From Streptomyces sp. NBC_00775 (GTDB lineage: Bacteria > Actinomycetota > Actinomycetes > Streptomycetales > Streptomycetaceae), in contig NZ_CP108938.1 in NCBI RefSeq assembly GCF_036347135.1, positions 3,038,001 through 3,102,000 of the forward strand: a stretch of 64,000 nt of DNA. The letters are read 5' to 3'. The stretch's first letter is position 1; each line of letters opens with the position of its first letter. Of the stretch, positions 1 to 9,100 are shown piece after piece. The notes under the pieces are model-generated. The model made no database searches and was not told the DNA's origin. It was given only the letters and a program-made list of their open reading frames with translations. The position numbers and the translations under genes are program-made.

Positions 1-522
1 GAGTTCCTCGGTGGAGACGACGGCGCCCTGTGCGCCGAGGAGGAGTTCCAGTACGGCGAACTCCTTCGGGCTGAGGGCGAGCCCCGAACCGCTGCGGGTC
101 GCCTGTCGTCGCGCCGGGTCGAGGCGTAGCTCTCCCCGGACCAGGACAGGAGGCAGCGCGGGCTGCGCGCGTCGTGCCAACGCCCGTATGCGTGCGACGA
201 GTTCGGCGAACGCGAACGGCTTTGGGAGATAGTCGTCGGCGCCGAGCCCGAGCCCCGCGACCCGGTCGGCGACCGTCCCGGACGCGGTCAGCATCAGCAC
301 CCGCGCCCGACTGCCGCCACCGGCCAGCGTCCGGCACACCTGGTCGCCGTGGATCCCGGGCAGATCGCGGTCGAGTACGACGACGTCGTAGCCATTGATC
401 TCGGCGCGCTCCAGGGCGGTCGGACCGTCCAGGGCGAGGTCGACCGCCATGCCCTCCCGGCGCAGCCCGGCGGCCAGGGTCTCGGCGAGCTCTTCGTGGT
501 CCTCGACCACCAGCACACGCAT
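1..522 (-). CDS. OmpR-family response regulator, C-terminus cut by window edge
   Basis: Receiver domain with N-terminal MRVLVVEDHEELAETLAAG (acidic pocket ED) and the phosphoacceptor Asp in VVVLDRDLPG at about residue 51; the conserved Lys lies in YLPKPFAF near residue 100. After a short linker the winged-helix DNA-binding domain begins (LALSPKEFAVLELLLG) and runs off the left edge, so 174 codons are visible of an expected ~220-230. The ATG at 520-522 fits the family start exactly. Two-component transcription factor; the partner histidine kinase would be expected beyond the left edge, but this is inference. The divergent neighbour encodes a small secreted protein. Confidence 0.93.
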   Translation of the reverse strand, partial: MRVLVVEDHEELAETLAAGLRREGMAVDLALDGPTALERAEINGYDVVVLDRDLPGIHGDQVCRTLAGGGSRARVLMLTASGTVADRVAGLGLGADDYLPKPFAFAELVARIRALARRAQPALPPVLVRGELRLDPARRQATRSGSGLALSPKEFAVLELLLGAQGAVVSTEEL

Positions 523-644
523 GCCGGTCAGTGTGGCGGCCGGGCGGTTACACGACGATAAGCGTCGCCGTTCCCGTGCCGTAACCGCCTCGGGGCTTGG
601 GTGGAGTACGTCAGCACGGCTGCCCCACCACCAGGAGGAACCCC

Positions 645-1232
645 ATGCCCGCTCTGGCCACCCGGCCTCGACGCCTCGCCCTGGCCTGTGCCTTGATCAC
701 CGCCGCCACGCTCGGCACGGTCAGCGCGTCCGCGGCCTCGGCGTCCGACACGTCGACCACGCCCACCGTGTCCGCGGGTTCCCAGGCCCCCAAGGGCACA
801 AAGCCGCCCAAGGGCGCGGGGTTCGCGGTCGCGGTCGCGTACACGCCGACCTCGAACGCCCCCGACGACGTCAACACGGCGAACGGCGACTTCGCCGCGT
901 GCATGCGCGAGCAGGGCCAGGAGACCTTCCCCGACTTCCACGCCGCGAAGGACGAGGACGGCGCCGTACGCCTTCTGGTGAGGCTGAAGGGCGACGAGAG
1001 CTTCGATCCGGCGGCCAAGAGCTACCGGAACGCCCTGGTCAGCTGCGCGCCGATCCTGAAGAAGGCCGGCATCACCTTCCCGGCGGAACCCGGTCTGCCG
1101 CCGCTGCCCGAGCCCGGCAAGAAGCCGCCGTACCTGCACAAGGAGAAGGGCGCCCCCGGCCTGCACACGGAGCAGGGCGGCTCCGACGAGCCGGACCTCC
1201 CCTCGCTCAGCAGCGTCACCGAGAAGGCATGA
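645..1232 (+). CDS. small secreted protein of unknown function
   Basis: 195 residues. The start was chosen at 645 because AGGAGGA lies at 633-639 and the protein then begins with a signal peptide: MPALATRPRR, a hydrophobic stretch, and Ala-rich cleavage sites near residue 33. The mature part has two Cys (ACMREQG and SCAPILKK) and a Pro/Lys-rich tail. This Cys pattern resembles small exported proteins found next to two-component systems and efflux genes in actinomycetes, and here the response regulator is divergent. Function is not known. A strong hairpin follows the stop codon. Confidence 0.75.
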   Translation: MPALATRPRRLALACALITAATLGTVSASAASASDTSTTPTVSAGSQAPKGTKPPKGAGFAVAVAYTPTSNAPDDVNTANGDFAACMREQGQETFPDFHAAKDEDGAVRLLVRLKGDESFDPAAKSYRNALVSCAPILKKAGITFPAEPGLPPLPEPGKKPPYLHKEKGAPGLHTEQGGSDEPDLPSLSSVTEKA

Positions 1233-1270
1233 GCGTCGACAACGCCTGACCACCCCGGAGGGGGGAACAC

Positions 1271-1309
1271 CGCGGCCCCGGACGGGATCAACTCCCGTCC
1301 GGGGCCGCG
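1271..1309. terminator. bidirectional hairpin terminator
   Basis: A 17-bp perfect stem (arms starting at 1271 and 1293, loop TCAAC) lies between two convergent genes, the secreted protein and the aldehyde dehydrogenase. There is no T tract, as is usual in Streptomyces. Confidence 0.8.
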
Positions 1310-1324
1310 CGGTTCATGCGGTGA

Positions 1325-2764
1325 TCAGCTGTCCAGCGACGTCATCACGTGCTTGATGCGGGTGTAGTCCTCGAAGCCGTACGCCGACAGGTCCTTGCCG
1401 TAGCCGGACTTCTTGAAGCCGCCGTGCGGCATCTCGGCGACCAGCGGGATGTGGGTGTTGATCCACACGCAGCCGAAGTCGAGGGACTTCGACAGGCGCA
1501 TCGCGCGGCCGTGGTCCTTCGTCCAGACCGAGGAGGCGAGGGCGTAGTCGACGCCGTTGGCCCACTCGATGGCCTGGGCCTCGTCCGAGAAGGACTGGAC
1601 GGTGATGACCGGGCCGAAGACCTCGTTCTGGATGATCTCGTCGTCCTGCTTGAGGCCCGAGACGACGGTCGGGGCGTAGAAGTAGCCCTTCTCGCCGACC
1701 TGGTGGCCACCGGACTCGACCTTCGCGTGGGCGGGCAGCCGCTCGATGAAGCCGGCGACCTGCTTGAGCTGGTTCGGGTTGTTGAGGGGCCCGTACAGGA
1801 CGTCCTCGTCGTCCGGCTGGCCCGTCTTCGTCTCGGCGGCGGCCTTGGCGAGCGCGGCCACGAACTCGTCGTGGATGCCTTCCTGGACGAGGACGCGCGT
1901 GGCGGCCGTACAGTCCTGGCCCGCGTTGAAGAAGCCCGCGACCGAGATGTCCTCGACGGCCTTGGCGATGTCGGTGTCCTCGAAGACGACGACCGGAGCC
2001 TTGCCGCCCAGCTCCAGGTGGACGCGCTTGACGTCCTTGGACGCCGACTCGGCGACCGAGATGCCCGCGCGCACGGAACCGGTGATGGAGGCCATCGCCG
2101 GGGTCGGGTGCTCGACCATCAGGCGGCCGGTGTCGCGGTCGCCGGTGATGACGTTGAAGACGCCCTTGGGGAGGATGCCTCCGATGATGTCGGCGATCAG
2201 GACGGTGGAGGCCGGGGTGGTGTCCGACGGCTTCAGGACGACCGTGTTGCCTGCGGCGAGCGCGGGGGCGAACTTCCACACCGCCATCATCATCGGGTAG
2301 TTCCACGGCGCGACCTGGGCGCAGACGCCGATCGGCTCGCGGCGGATGATCGAGGTCATGCCCTCCATGTACTCGCCGGCCGAGCGGCCCTCGAGCATGC
2401 GGGCGGCGCCGGCGAAGAAGCGGATCTGGTCCACCATCGGCGGGATTTCCTCGGACCGGGTCAGCCCGATCGGCTTGCCGGTGTTCTCCACCTCGGCCGC
2501 GATGAGCTCCTCGGCCCGCTCCTCGAACGCGTCCGCGATCTTCAGGAGGGCCTTCTGGCGCTCGGACGGGGTCTGGTCGCGCCAGGCCGGGAAGGCCTCG
2601 GCGGCGGCCGCCATCGCGGCGTCGACGTCCGCCTGGCCGGAGAGCGGCGCGGTCGCGTACGCCTCGCCGGTCGCGGGGTTGACCACCTCCGTGGTCCGTC
2701 CATCGGCGGCATCGCGGAACTCTCCGTCGATGTAATTGCGCAGACGACGCAGCTCGGTGCTCAC
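1325..2764 (-). CDS. aminobutyraldehyde/betaine-type aldehyde dehydrogenase
   Basis: 479 residues, full length for the ALDH superfamily. Visible motifs: [10 protein letters not shown] in the NAD domain, the catalytic Glu region [16 protein letters not shown] and the nucleophile Cys in [14 protein letters not shown]. The GTG at 2762-2764 was chosen over an upstream frame because GGAGGG precedes it at good spacing. It should oxidise an omega-aminoaldehyde such as 4-aminobutyraldehyde to GABA using NAD(P)+. Divergent from an AsnC/Lrp regulator and a polyamine-type aminotransferase, an arrangement matching the polyamine utilisation locus of S. coelicolor. The substrate is inferred from context. 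Confidence 0.9.
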   Translation of the reverse strand: MSTELRRLRNYIDGEFRDAADGRTTEVVNPATGEAYATAPLSGQADVDAAMAAAAEAFPAWRDQTPSERQKALLKIADAFEERAEELIAAEVENTGKPIGLTRSEEIPPMVDQIRFFAGAARMLEGRSAGEYMEGMTSIIRREPIGVCAQVAPWNYPMMMAVWKFAPALAAGNTVVLKPSDTTPASTVLIADIIGGILPKGVFNVITGDRDTGRLMVEHPTPAMASITGSVRAGISVAESASKDVKRVHLELGGKAPVVVFEDTDIAKAVEDISVAGFFNAGQDCTAATRVLVQEGIHDEFVAALAKAAAETKTGQPDDEDVLYGPLNNPNQLKQVAGFIERLPAHAKVESGGHQVGEKGYFYAPTVVSGLKQDDEIIQNEVFGPVITVQSFSDEAQAIEWANGVDYALASSVWTKDHGRAMRLSKSLDFGCVWINTHIPLVAEMPHGGFKKSGYGKDLSAYGFEDYTRIKHVMTSLDS

Positions 2765-2886
2765 TGCCCGGCCCTCCTGTCGGATGTCCAACGACTCAGG
2801 TGTCCACTACCTGAGATGCCTGAGGGTCCCACCCTAATCCGTGGCTCCACGTTTTCAACACCCCTGGTCGCCTCAGAACTGCGAAA

Positions 2887-2939
2887 TCCGCAAGACACGT
2901 ACCCGTAAACAACGAATTTCATCGCTACGGCCTTGCGGA
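2887..2939. promoter_or_regulatory. divergent promoter region with inverted repeat
   Basis: Arms TCCGCAAG (2887-2894) and CTTGCGGA (2932-2939) flank an AT-richer stretch between the divergent aldehyde dehydrogenase and the AsnC/Lrp regulator. An Lrp-type autoregulatory operator would be expected here. Assignment rests on position and symmetry only. Confidence 0.35.
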
Positions 2940-2953
2940 ACTGTCGAGACGTC

Positions 2954-3469
2954 GTGCACAGTGAGCTCGTGGCCAGTCGAAGCGCAGACCCCAGGGACTC
3001 CCGCGAGTCCAGGAACGGCAGTCCCCAGCTGGACGCCGTCTCCCTCGCCATCATCGAGCAGCTCCAACAGGACGGACGCCGCCCGTACGCCGCCATAGGC
3101 AAGGCCGTCGGCCTTTCCGAGGCGGCCGTGCGCCAGCGCGTCCAGAAGCTGCTCGATCAGGGCGTGATGCAGATCGTCGCCGTCACGGACCCGCTCACCG
3201 TGGGATTCCGCAGGCAGGCGATGGTGGGCATCAATGTCGAGGGCGACCTCGACCCGGTGGCCGAAGCACTGACTGCCATGTCGGAAGTCGAGTACGTGGT
3301 GATGACCGCGGGCTCGTTCGACCTCCTCGTAGAAGTCGTCTGCGAGGACGACGACCACCTGCTGGACGTCATCAACAAACGCATCCGGGCCCTGCCCGGC
3401 GTGCGCTCCACCGAGAGCTTCGTCTACCTGAAGCTCAAGAAGCAGACCTACATGTGGGGAACCCGATAG
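2954..3469 (+). CDS. AsnC/Lrp-family regulator of polyamine/amine catabolism
   Basis: About 171 residues. The N-terminal winged helix (LDAVSLAIIEQLQQDGRRPY, then LSEAAVRQRVQKL as recognition helix) is followed by an Lrp/AsnC ligand-binding domain with the typical MTAGSFDLLVEVVCED and SFVYLKLKKQTY segments. The start is uncertain: GTG at 2954 and GTG at 2969 are both possible and neither has a strong ribosome-binding site. The downstream aminotransferase GTG (3472) lies two bases past this stop, so the two are probably cotranscribed and coupled. Likely controls both divergent units in response to an amine or amino acid. Confidence 0.88.
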   Translation: MHSELVASRSADPRDSRESRNGSPQLDAVSLAIIEQLQQDGRRPYAAIGKAVGLSEAAVRQRVQKLLDQGVMQIVAVTDPLTVGFRRQAMVGINVEGDLDPVAEALTAMSEVEYVVMTAGSFDLLVEVVCEDDDHLLDVINKRIRALPGVRSTESFVYLKLKKQTYMWGTR

Positions 3470-3471
3470 CC

Positions 3472-4836
3472 GTGAGCACCAAGGACCTCAGCAAGACCGC
3501 GTACGACCACCTGTGGATGCACTTCACCCGCATGTCCTCGTACGAGAACGCGCCCGTTCCCACCATCGTCCGTGGTGAGGGCACCTACATCTACGACGAC
3601 AAGGGCAAGCGCTACCTCGACGGTCTTGCGGGCCTGTTCGTGGTCCAGGCCGGCCACGGCCGCGTGGAGCTGGCCGAGACCGCCTTCAAGCAGGCGCAGG
3701 AGCTGGCCTTCTTCCCGATCTGGTCCTACGCCCACCCCAAGGCCATCGAGCTCGCCGAGCGCCTCGCGCACTACGCGCCGGGCGACCTGAACAAGGTGTT
3801 CTACTCCACGGGCGGCGGCGAGGCCGTCGAGACCGCGTGGAAGCTGGCGAAGCAGTACCACAAGCTCACCGGCAACCACACGAAGTACAAGGTCATCTCG
3901 CGCGCGGTCGCCTACCACGGCACCCCGCAGGGCGCCCTGTCCATCACCGGCCTGCCGGCCCTGAAGGCCCCCTTCGAGCCGCTCGTCCCGGGCGCGCACA
4001 AGGTCCCGAACACCAACATCTACCGCGCCCCGATCCACGGCGACGACCCCGAGGCCTTCGGCCGCTGGGCCGCCGACCAGATCGAGCAGGAGATCCTCTT
4101 CGAGGGCCCCGAGACCGTCGCGGCCGTCTTCCTGGAGCCGGTGCAGAACGCCGGTGGCTGCTTCCCGCCGCCGCCCGGCTACTTCCAGCGCGTGCGCGAG
4201 ATCTGCGACCAGTACAACGTGCTGCTCGTCTCCGACGAGGTCATCTGCGCCTTCGGCCGCCTCGGCACGATGTTCGCCTGTGACAAGTTCGACTACATCC
4301 CGGACATCATCACCTGCGCCAAGGGCATGACCTCGGGCTACTCCCCGATCGGTGCCACGATCGTCTCGGACCGCATCGCCGAGCCGTTCTACAAGGGCGA
4401 CAACACCTTCCTGCACGGCTACACCTTCGGCGGGCACCCGGTCTCCGCGGCCGTGGCGCTCACCAACCTCGACATCTTCGAGCGCGAGGGCCTCAACCAG
4501 CACGTGCTGGACAACGAGGCGAACTTCCTGCAGACCCTGCAGAAGCTGCACGACCTGCCGATCGTCGGCGACGTCCGCGGCAACGGCTTCTTCTACGGCA
4601 TCGAGCTGGTGAAGGACAAGGCCACCAAGGAGACCTTCACGGACGAGGAGTCGGAGCGCGTGCTCTACGGCTTCGTCTCCAAGAAGCTCTTCGAGTACGG
4701 CCTCTACTGCCGCGCCGACGACCGCGGTGACCCGGTCATCCAGCTGTCGCCGCCGCTGATCTCCGACCAGTCGACCTTCGACGAGATCGAGGGGATCATC
4801 CGTCAGGTGCTGACGGAGGCGTGGACGAAGCTGTAA
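3472..4836 (+). CDS. class III PLP aminotransferase, polyamine/GABA type
   Basis: 454 residues, fold type I omega-aminotransferase. Motifs: FYSTGGGEAVETAWKLA (phosphate site), VSDEVICAFGR (Asp for the pyridine nitrogen) and the PLP Lys in ITCAKGMTSGYSP. The N-terminus (DHLWMHFTRMSSYE) is like the putrescine/spermidine:pyruvate transaminase group. An ATG at 3454 exists but lacks a ribosome-binding site; GTG 3472 has GGGGA about ten bases upstream, so it was preferred. It would produce the aminoaldehyde oxidised by the divergent dehydrogenase. Exact amine donor cannot be read from sequence. Confidence 0.9.
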   Translation: MSTKDLSKTAYDHLWMHFTRMSSYENAPVPTIVRGEGTYIYDDKGKRYLDGLAGLFVVQAGHGRVELAETAFKQAQELAFFPIWSYAHPKAIELAERLAHYAPGDLNKVFYSTGGGEAVETAWKLAKQYHKLTGNHTKYKVISRAVAYHGTPQGALSITGLPALKAPFEPLVPGAHKVPNTNIYRAPIHGDDPEAFGRWAADQIEQEILFEGPETVAAVFLEPVQNAGGCFPPPPGYFQRVREICDQYNVLLVSDEVICAFGRLGTMFACDKFDYIPDIITCAKGMTSGYSPIGATIVSDRIAEPFYKGDNTFLHGYTFGGHPVSAAVALTNLDIFEREGLNQHVLDNEANFLQTLQKLHDLPIVGDVRGNGFFYGIELVKDKATKETFTDEESERVLYGFVSKKLFEYGLYCRADDRGDPVIQLSPPLISDQSTFDEIEGIIRQVLTEAWTKL

Positions 4837-4866
4837 ACGCCGCGCAACTGATCAACTGATCAACAT

Positions 4867-4913
4867 CGGCCCCGGTGCCGTCCGTTCGAGTGAGAAACGG
4901 CGGCCCGGGGCCG
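4867..4913. terminator. hairpin terminator after aminotransferase
   Basis: CGGCCCCGG (4867-4875) pairs with CCGGGGCCG (4905-4913), with additional pairing inside, about 30 bases after the aminotransferase stop. Confidence 0.7.
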
Positions 4914-5033
4914 CGTGCTGTCCGGCCTCCCGCCGCCGAATACCTAGCGTGCCCAGTGACCGATCGGCCCTGCCTTCGTTCCCCCGTCCGGGGGACTTGG
5001 CTCGGTGAATCAGATCTGAACGAGGTGTACGCG

Positions 5034-5771
5034 ATGGTGGCCCCGCCGGACAACGACGTGCTCTGGGCACGCGCCCTGCACGTCAAGCACAACGGCTCGC
5101 CCGCGCTCAGCGGTGTCTCGCTCGGCATCCGCGAGGGCGAGATCCTGGCCGTCGGCGGCCCGCGCGGCAGCGGCAAGACGACTCTCCTGCGGTGCCTGTC
5201 GGGCCAGCTACTGCCCCAGCAGGGCGAGGTCTGGTTCAACAGCGCGCCCGTGCACACCATGGGCCCGCTCACCCGCGAACGGCTGCGCCGTGACCGCTTC
5301 GGCTGGATCGACCCGGCCCCGGTGCTGCTCCCCGAGCTGAACGCCTGGGAGAACGCGGCGCTGCCCCTGATGCTGCGCGGCTGCGGACGCCGGACCGCCA
5401 AGACCACCGCCCTGGAGTGGCTGGAGCGCCTCGACATCGGCGGCTGCGCCCGCAAGCGCCCGCACGCCCTGCTCCAGGCCGAGCGGCAGCGCGTCGCCAT
5501 CGCCCGCGCGCTGGTCCCCGCCCCCACCGTGCTCTTCGCCGACGAGCCCACCGCCCCGCTGCACCGCGCCGACCGCGCCCATGTGCTGCGTACGCTCACC
5601 ACGGCGGCCCGCTCGCACGGCATCACGGTCGTCCTCGCCACGCACGACGCGGACACCGCGGCGCTCGCCGACCGCACGGTGTCGCTGCTCGACGGACGGC
5701 GCGTGAACACCGTCCACCTGCCCCCGGTCGCCGAGGCGGAAGGCCGGGCCGCGTGCTCGCTCTCCGTCTAG
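5034..5771 (+). CDS. ABC transporter ATP-binding protein with degenerate signature
   Basis: 245 residues, LolD/MacB-like ATPase. Walker A GGPRGSGKTT is at about residues 40-49, Walker B is VLFADEPTAP and the H-loop is VVLATHDADT. The signature motif normally reading LSGGQ is replaced by LLQAERQRVAIARAL, so catalysis may be impaired. ATG at 5034 has GAGGTG upstream. The next gene starts inside its 3' end (19-nt overlap) and encodes the membrane partner. A lipoprotein- or peptide-export role is possible; the substrate is unknown. Confidence 0.85.
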   Translation: MVAPPDNDVLWARALHVKHNGSPALSGVSLGIREGEILAVGGPRGSGKTTLLRCLSGQLLPQQGEVWFNSAPVHTMGPLTRERLRRDRFGWIDPAPVLLPELNAWENAALPLMLRGCGRRTAKTTALEWLERLDIGGCARKRPHALLQAERQRVAIARALVPAPTVLFADEPTAPLHRADRAHVLRTLTTAARSHGITVVLATHDADTAALADRTVSLLDGRRVNTVHLPPVAEAEGRAACSLSV

Positions 5772-7345
5772 CGCGCGGGGCCCAGCCCCTCGTCCAGGTC
5801 CGCCGGCTCCTGGTCGCCGCCGCCTCGGCGGGCACCGGGTTCCTGCTGCTGTGCACGCTGGGGTACGCGATCGCGCATCCGGACGCCTCGGCCGCCAGTG
5901 TCCTGCGCCTTGCCTGGTGTGTCGTCCCGCTCGCCGCCACGGTGTACTTCGCGGTCGCGGTCGCCCGCACCGACCCCGGCACCCGCCCCCGCCCCGGCCT
6001 CTCCGCCATCGGCCTCGGCCCGGGCCGCCTGATGGCCGTCGCCGCCGTCACCACGGCCCTGTCCACCACCCTCGGCTCCCTGCTCGCCCTGCTCTTCTTC
6101 CTCCATCTGCGCGGCGACCTGACGGGTATGCCGTTCGACGGCGCGGCGGCGGAGTTCCTCGCCGCGGACGAGCCCCTCCCGCTGCCCGCGGCCCTCACCC
6201 TGCTGACCCTGGTGCCGGTCGCGGCCTCCGTGGCGGCGGCGCTCGTCCTGCGCCCGCACGGCGGAAAGCCGCAGGGGGGCACACGGTCGTACGGCCGTAC
6301 GTGGATCGCGGCGCGGCAGAGCGTGCTGGGCAACGCGGCGGGACGCGGGACCCGGCGGGGCGGGCGGCACGCGGGCGGCGGTCGTGGAACGTCCACGGTG
6401 GTCGGCACGGCTGCCGCTGCCGGCACAGCGAACGCGGCTGAGGCGAGTGCGGACGCGGGTCCCCCCACCGGGCACGACCTCCCTGTGCCCCAGGAGGACA
6501 CGGCGGCCCACGACGGCCCCGACTTCCACTGGACGGCGGAGGAGTACGCCTCCGAGGACGCCCGCCGAGGTGTGCGCGAGCCCTCCGGCGCCCGCGCGGA
6601 CGTGGTCGATCACGATCACTCCGGTCTCCCGGCCCCGTACGACGGATTCGAGTCGCTCAACGGGTCCGCTCACACCGGCGAACCCATGCCCGAACCCACC
6701 CCCGAGCTGGACCCCAGCCGGCTCCCGCCCCCCGAGTCCACCCCGGGCGGCCTCCCCTGGGGCGCGGCCGCGCTGGCCGCGGGCCTCGCCGTGGAGACGT
6801 ACGCGAGCCGTTCGGCCGCTGCGGCCCCCGGGCTCGAACTGCCCGGCGGTTTCGTGGGCGGTCCGGCCGGAGTGCTGGTCGGCTGGGTGCTGACGGCGGT
6901 CGGCCTGGCGCTGGCGGGGCCGGCGATCACGTATCTGTGCGGGCGGCTGTTGCAGGCCGTACGGCCCGGTGCGCTGCGGCTGCTCGCCGGGCGGGTGCTG
7001 CAGGCGGAGTCGCGGCGCATCGGGCAGCCGCTGGGCGTGGTGTGCGCGGTGGCGTCGGGCGGGTACGCCATGGCGACGCTGTACACGGGCGCCCGGCCCG
7101 ACTTCGGCCCGTTGACCACCCTCGGCGCCCTGCTGGTCGCCGGGTGCACGCTGCTGACCCTGGCGACGGCCGCCGTCGAGGCGAAGCAGGCGCGCGCGGA
7201 CACCACGGCGGCGCTGCTGCGGCTCGGGGCGCCCAGCACGTTGCTCCGCGGCGCCGCGGCCCTGCGCGTCGGCGCGCTGCTCGCCCTGTTCGCCCCGCTG
7301 ACCTGGGCGGTCGCCGAGCTGGCCGCGCTCCCCCTGGGCCGCTGA
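5753..7345 (+). CDS. membrane protein, partner of the preceding ABC ATPase
   Basis: 530 residues from GTG 5753 (GGAAGG upstream). The N-terminal half has about four hydrophobic segments. It is followed by roughly 170 residues of low-complexity hydrophilic sequence (Gly/Arg then Pro/Glu/Asp rich, about residues 170-335), then further membrane segments to the C-terminus. This resembles an FtsX/MacB-like permease split by a long disordered loop, but the family assignment is weak. Overlap with the ATPase gene implies translational coupling. Confidence 0.7.
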   Translation: MLALRLARGAQPLVQVRRLLVAAASAGTGFLLLCTLGYAIAHPDASAASVLRLAWCVVPLAATVYFAVAVARTDPGTRPRPGLSAIGLGPGRLMAVAAVTTALSTTLGSLLALLFFLHLRGDLTGMPFDGAAAEFLAADEPLPLPAALTLLTLVPVAASVAAALVLRPHGGKPQGGTRSYGRTWIAARQSVLGNAAGRGTRRGGRHAGGGRGTSTVVGTAAAAGTANAAEASADAGPPTGHDLPVPQEDTAAHDGPDFHWTAEEYASEDARRGVREPSGARADVVDHDHSGLPAPYDGFESLNGSAHTGEPMPEPTPELDPSRLPPPESTPGGLPWGAAALAAGLAVETYASRSAAAAPGLELPGGFVGGPAGVLVGWVLTAVGLALAGPAITYLCGRLLQAVRPGALRLLAGRVLQAESRRIGQPLGVVCAVASGGYAMATLYTGARPDFGPLTTLGALLVAGCTLLTLATAAVEAKQARADTTAALLRLGAPSTLLRGAAALRVGALLALFAPLTWAVAELAALPLGR

Positions 7346-7450
7346 ACCCCGTACGAAAGAGATACGGAAAAGTTCCGCGCCGAGCGATGAGTTCGGCACC
7401 GACCCCCGGTCTATCCCTCCGAACGGCACATCACCGACGGGAGACCCTTC

Positions 7451-7858
7451 ATGTACCAGCAGATGATCTTCGTGAACCTGCCCGTGGCCGACGTCGACAC
7501 CTCGAAGAAGTTCTTCACGGAGCTCGGCTACACGATCAACCCGCAGTTCACGACGGACGACTGCGCCTGCGTGGTGATCAGCGACACGATCATCGCGATG
7601 ATGCTGAGCAAGCAGCGCTACGCGGACTTCACCAAGAAGCAGATCGCGGACGCGACGAAGACCAGCGAGGTACTGCTGTGTCTGAGCGCGGAGAGCCGCG
7701 AGAAGGTCGACGAACTGGTCGACGGCGCGCTCGCGGCGGGCGGCACGGCCACCGGCGAGACGCAGGACCACGGCTTCATGTACGGCCGCGCCTTCGACGA
7801 CCCGGACGGCCACACCTGGGAGGTCATGTGGATGGACCCGGCGGCGGTCCAGGGCTGA
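7451..7858 (+). CDS. VOC-superfamily (glyoxalase/bleomycin-resistance-like) protein
   Basis: 135 residues, one glyoxalase-type module made of two beta-alpha-beta-beta-beta units: MIFVNLPVADVDTSKKFFTEL at the start and FDDPDGHTWEVMWMDP at the end, with the usual C-terminal Glu in WEVMW. Similar to the YaeR/PhnB-like group in actinomycetes. GGGAG precedes the ATG. Substrate unknown; a single gene with its own terminator. Confidence 0.88.
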   Translation: MYQQMIFVNLPVADVDTSKKFFTELGYTINPQFTTDDCACVVISDTIIAMMLSKQRYADFTKKQIADATKTSEVLLCLSAESREKVDELVDGALAAGGTATGETQDHGFMYGRAFDDPDGHTWEVMWMDPAAVQG

Positions 7859-7888
7859 TCCCCCGCGAGGCGACGGCCGAGGCAGCCA

Positions 7889-7915
7889 GGCGCGCGGTAC
7901 AGGGGTCCGCGCGCC
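7889..7915. terminator. hairpin terminator after VOC gene
   Basis: GGCGCGCGG (7889-7897) pairs with CCGCGCGCC (7907-7915), with partial outer pairing (CCGAGGC with GCCTCGG). Confidence 0.7.
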
Positions 7916-7934
7916 GGCCTCGGGGCGGCGCGCC

Positions 7935-7940
7935 TAGCAT
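7935..7940 (+). promoter_or_regulatory. -10 element of a probable leaderless promoter
   Basis: TAGCAT ends six bases before the GTG start of the LOG-like gene, and no ribosome-binding site is present. This is the usual geometry for a leaderless mRNA in Streptomyces. Confidence 0.5.
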
Positions 7941-7946
7941 GGCCGG

Positions 7947-9062
7947 GTGCAGCCGACACCCCTTCACGCCTCCCGTGACCGTGAGATCGAGTCCCTCGCC
8001 GAGTTCGACGAGGTCGTCTCGGCGGGCGGCTCGCTCGCCCAATTCCGTGTTCAGGCAGTCGATCTGACGGACCGTACGGCGGTGCTGCTGTCGGTGGACA
8101 CCGCGGGCGCCGTCTTCCTCGGCTGCTCGATGGACCCCGAAGCGGCGGCGAAGGTCAGGGCCGCGGGCGCGCTGGTCTTCCCGCCCGTGCCCGGGCTGCC
8201 CTTCGACCCGTATCGGGGGCTGCTCTACTCCCCCGCCGAGCTCTTCGACTCGCTCGACACCGGCTATGCGGCGACGCCGGACGCCCGCGCGTACGCCTGG
8301 TTCCAGCAGACCAAGGCCGACGGGGACGTCTTCGCGTCGATGCTGCGCGCGATCCACGACGACTCCGTCTCGGACGCGCTCGACGAACTCCTCGTCGACG
8401 CGCGGGTGGTGGGCGTGATGGGCGGCCACGCGATGGCGCGCGGCACCGAGGCGTACAAGGGCGCGGCGCGCCTCGGCCGTGAGCTGGCGCGCGCCGGTTT
8501 CACGGTCGCCACCGGCGGCGGTCCGGGCGCGATGGAGGCGGCGAACCTCGGCGCGTACGCGGCCCCCTTCGACGACGGGATGCTCACCGAGGCGCTGCAA
8601 CTCCTCGCCAAGGCACCGTCGTTCGCCCCCTCGGTGACGGACTGGGCGTGCGCCGCCTTCGACGTACGGGAGCGCTGGCCCGCCGGCGGCCCCTCGGTCG
8701 GCATCCCCACCTGGTTCTACGGGCACGAGCCGCCGAACGCCTTCGCCGAACACATAGCCAAGTACTTCGCCAACGCGACCCGCGAGGACGGTCTGCTGGC
8801 CCGCTCGAACGCGGGCGTCGTCTTCCTGCCGGGCGCCGCCGGGACCGTACAGGAGATCTTCGACAACGCGACCCCGAACTACTACGAGTCCCGGGGCGAA
8901 CCCACCCCCATGGTCCTGGTGAACCGTGCGCACTGGACCGAAAGACACCCCACCTGGCCACTCCTCCAGTCGCTGGCCCGGGAGCGCCCGATGGAGTCCC
9001 GAATCGCCCTTGTCGACCGGATCGAGGAAGCCCCGGAAGCGCTCAAACGCCTCGGTGGTTAA
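7947..9062 (+). CDS. LOG-family (Rossmann nucleotide-binding) protein
   Basis: 371 residues. The C-terminal part contains VVGVMGGHAMARGTE, FTVATGGGPGAMEAAN and VVFLPGAAGTVQEIFD. The last replaces the canonical PGGxGTxxE of cytokinin-activating LOG phosphoribohydrolases by PGAAGTVQE, so the fold is clear but the activity is uncertain. An N-terminal ~130-residue extension has no motif I recognise. GTG 7947 is probably leaderless. Monocistronic by context. Confidence 0.8.
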   Translation: MQPTPLHASRDREIESLAEFDEVVSAGGSLAQFRVQAVDLTDRTAVLLSVDTAGAVFLGCSMDPEAAAKVRAAGALVFPPVPGLPFDPYRGLLYSPAELFDSLDTGYAATPDARAYAWFQQTKADGDVFASMLRAIHDDSVSDALDELLVDARVVGVMGGHAMARGTEAYKGAARLGRELARAGFTVATGGGPGAMEAANLGAYAAPFDDGMLTEALQLLAKAPSFAPSVTDWACAAFDVRERWPAGGPSVGIPTWFYGHEPPNAFAEHIAKYFANATREDGLLARSNAGVVFLPGAAGTVQEIFDNATPNYYESRGEPTPMVLVNRAHWTERHPTWPLLQSLARERPMESRIALVDRIEEAPEALKRLGG

Positions 9063-9100
9063 TGAGCAGGCAAAGGCAACGGCCGGGCAGGGCATATGCA

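Noticed and set aside
1349..2908. A 519-codon + strand frame opposite the aldehyde dehydrogenase
   Set aside because: Mirror of a conserved enzyme gene; no ribosome-binding site or recognisable domain.
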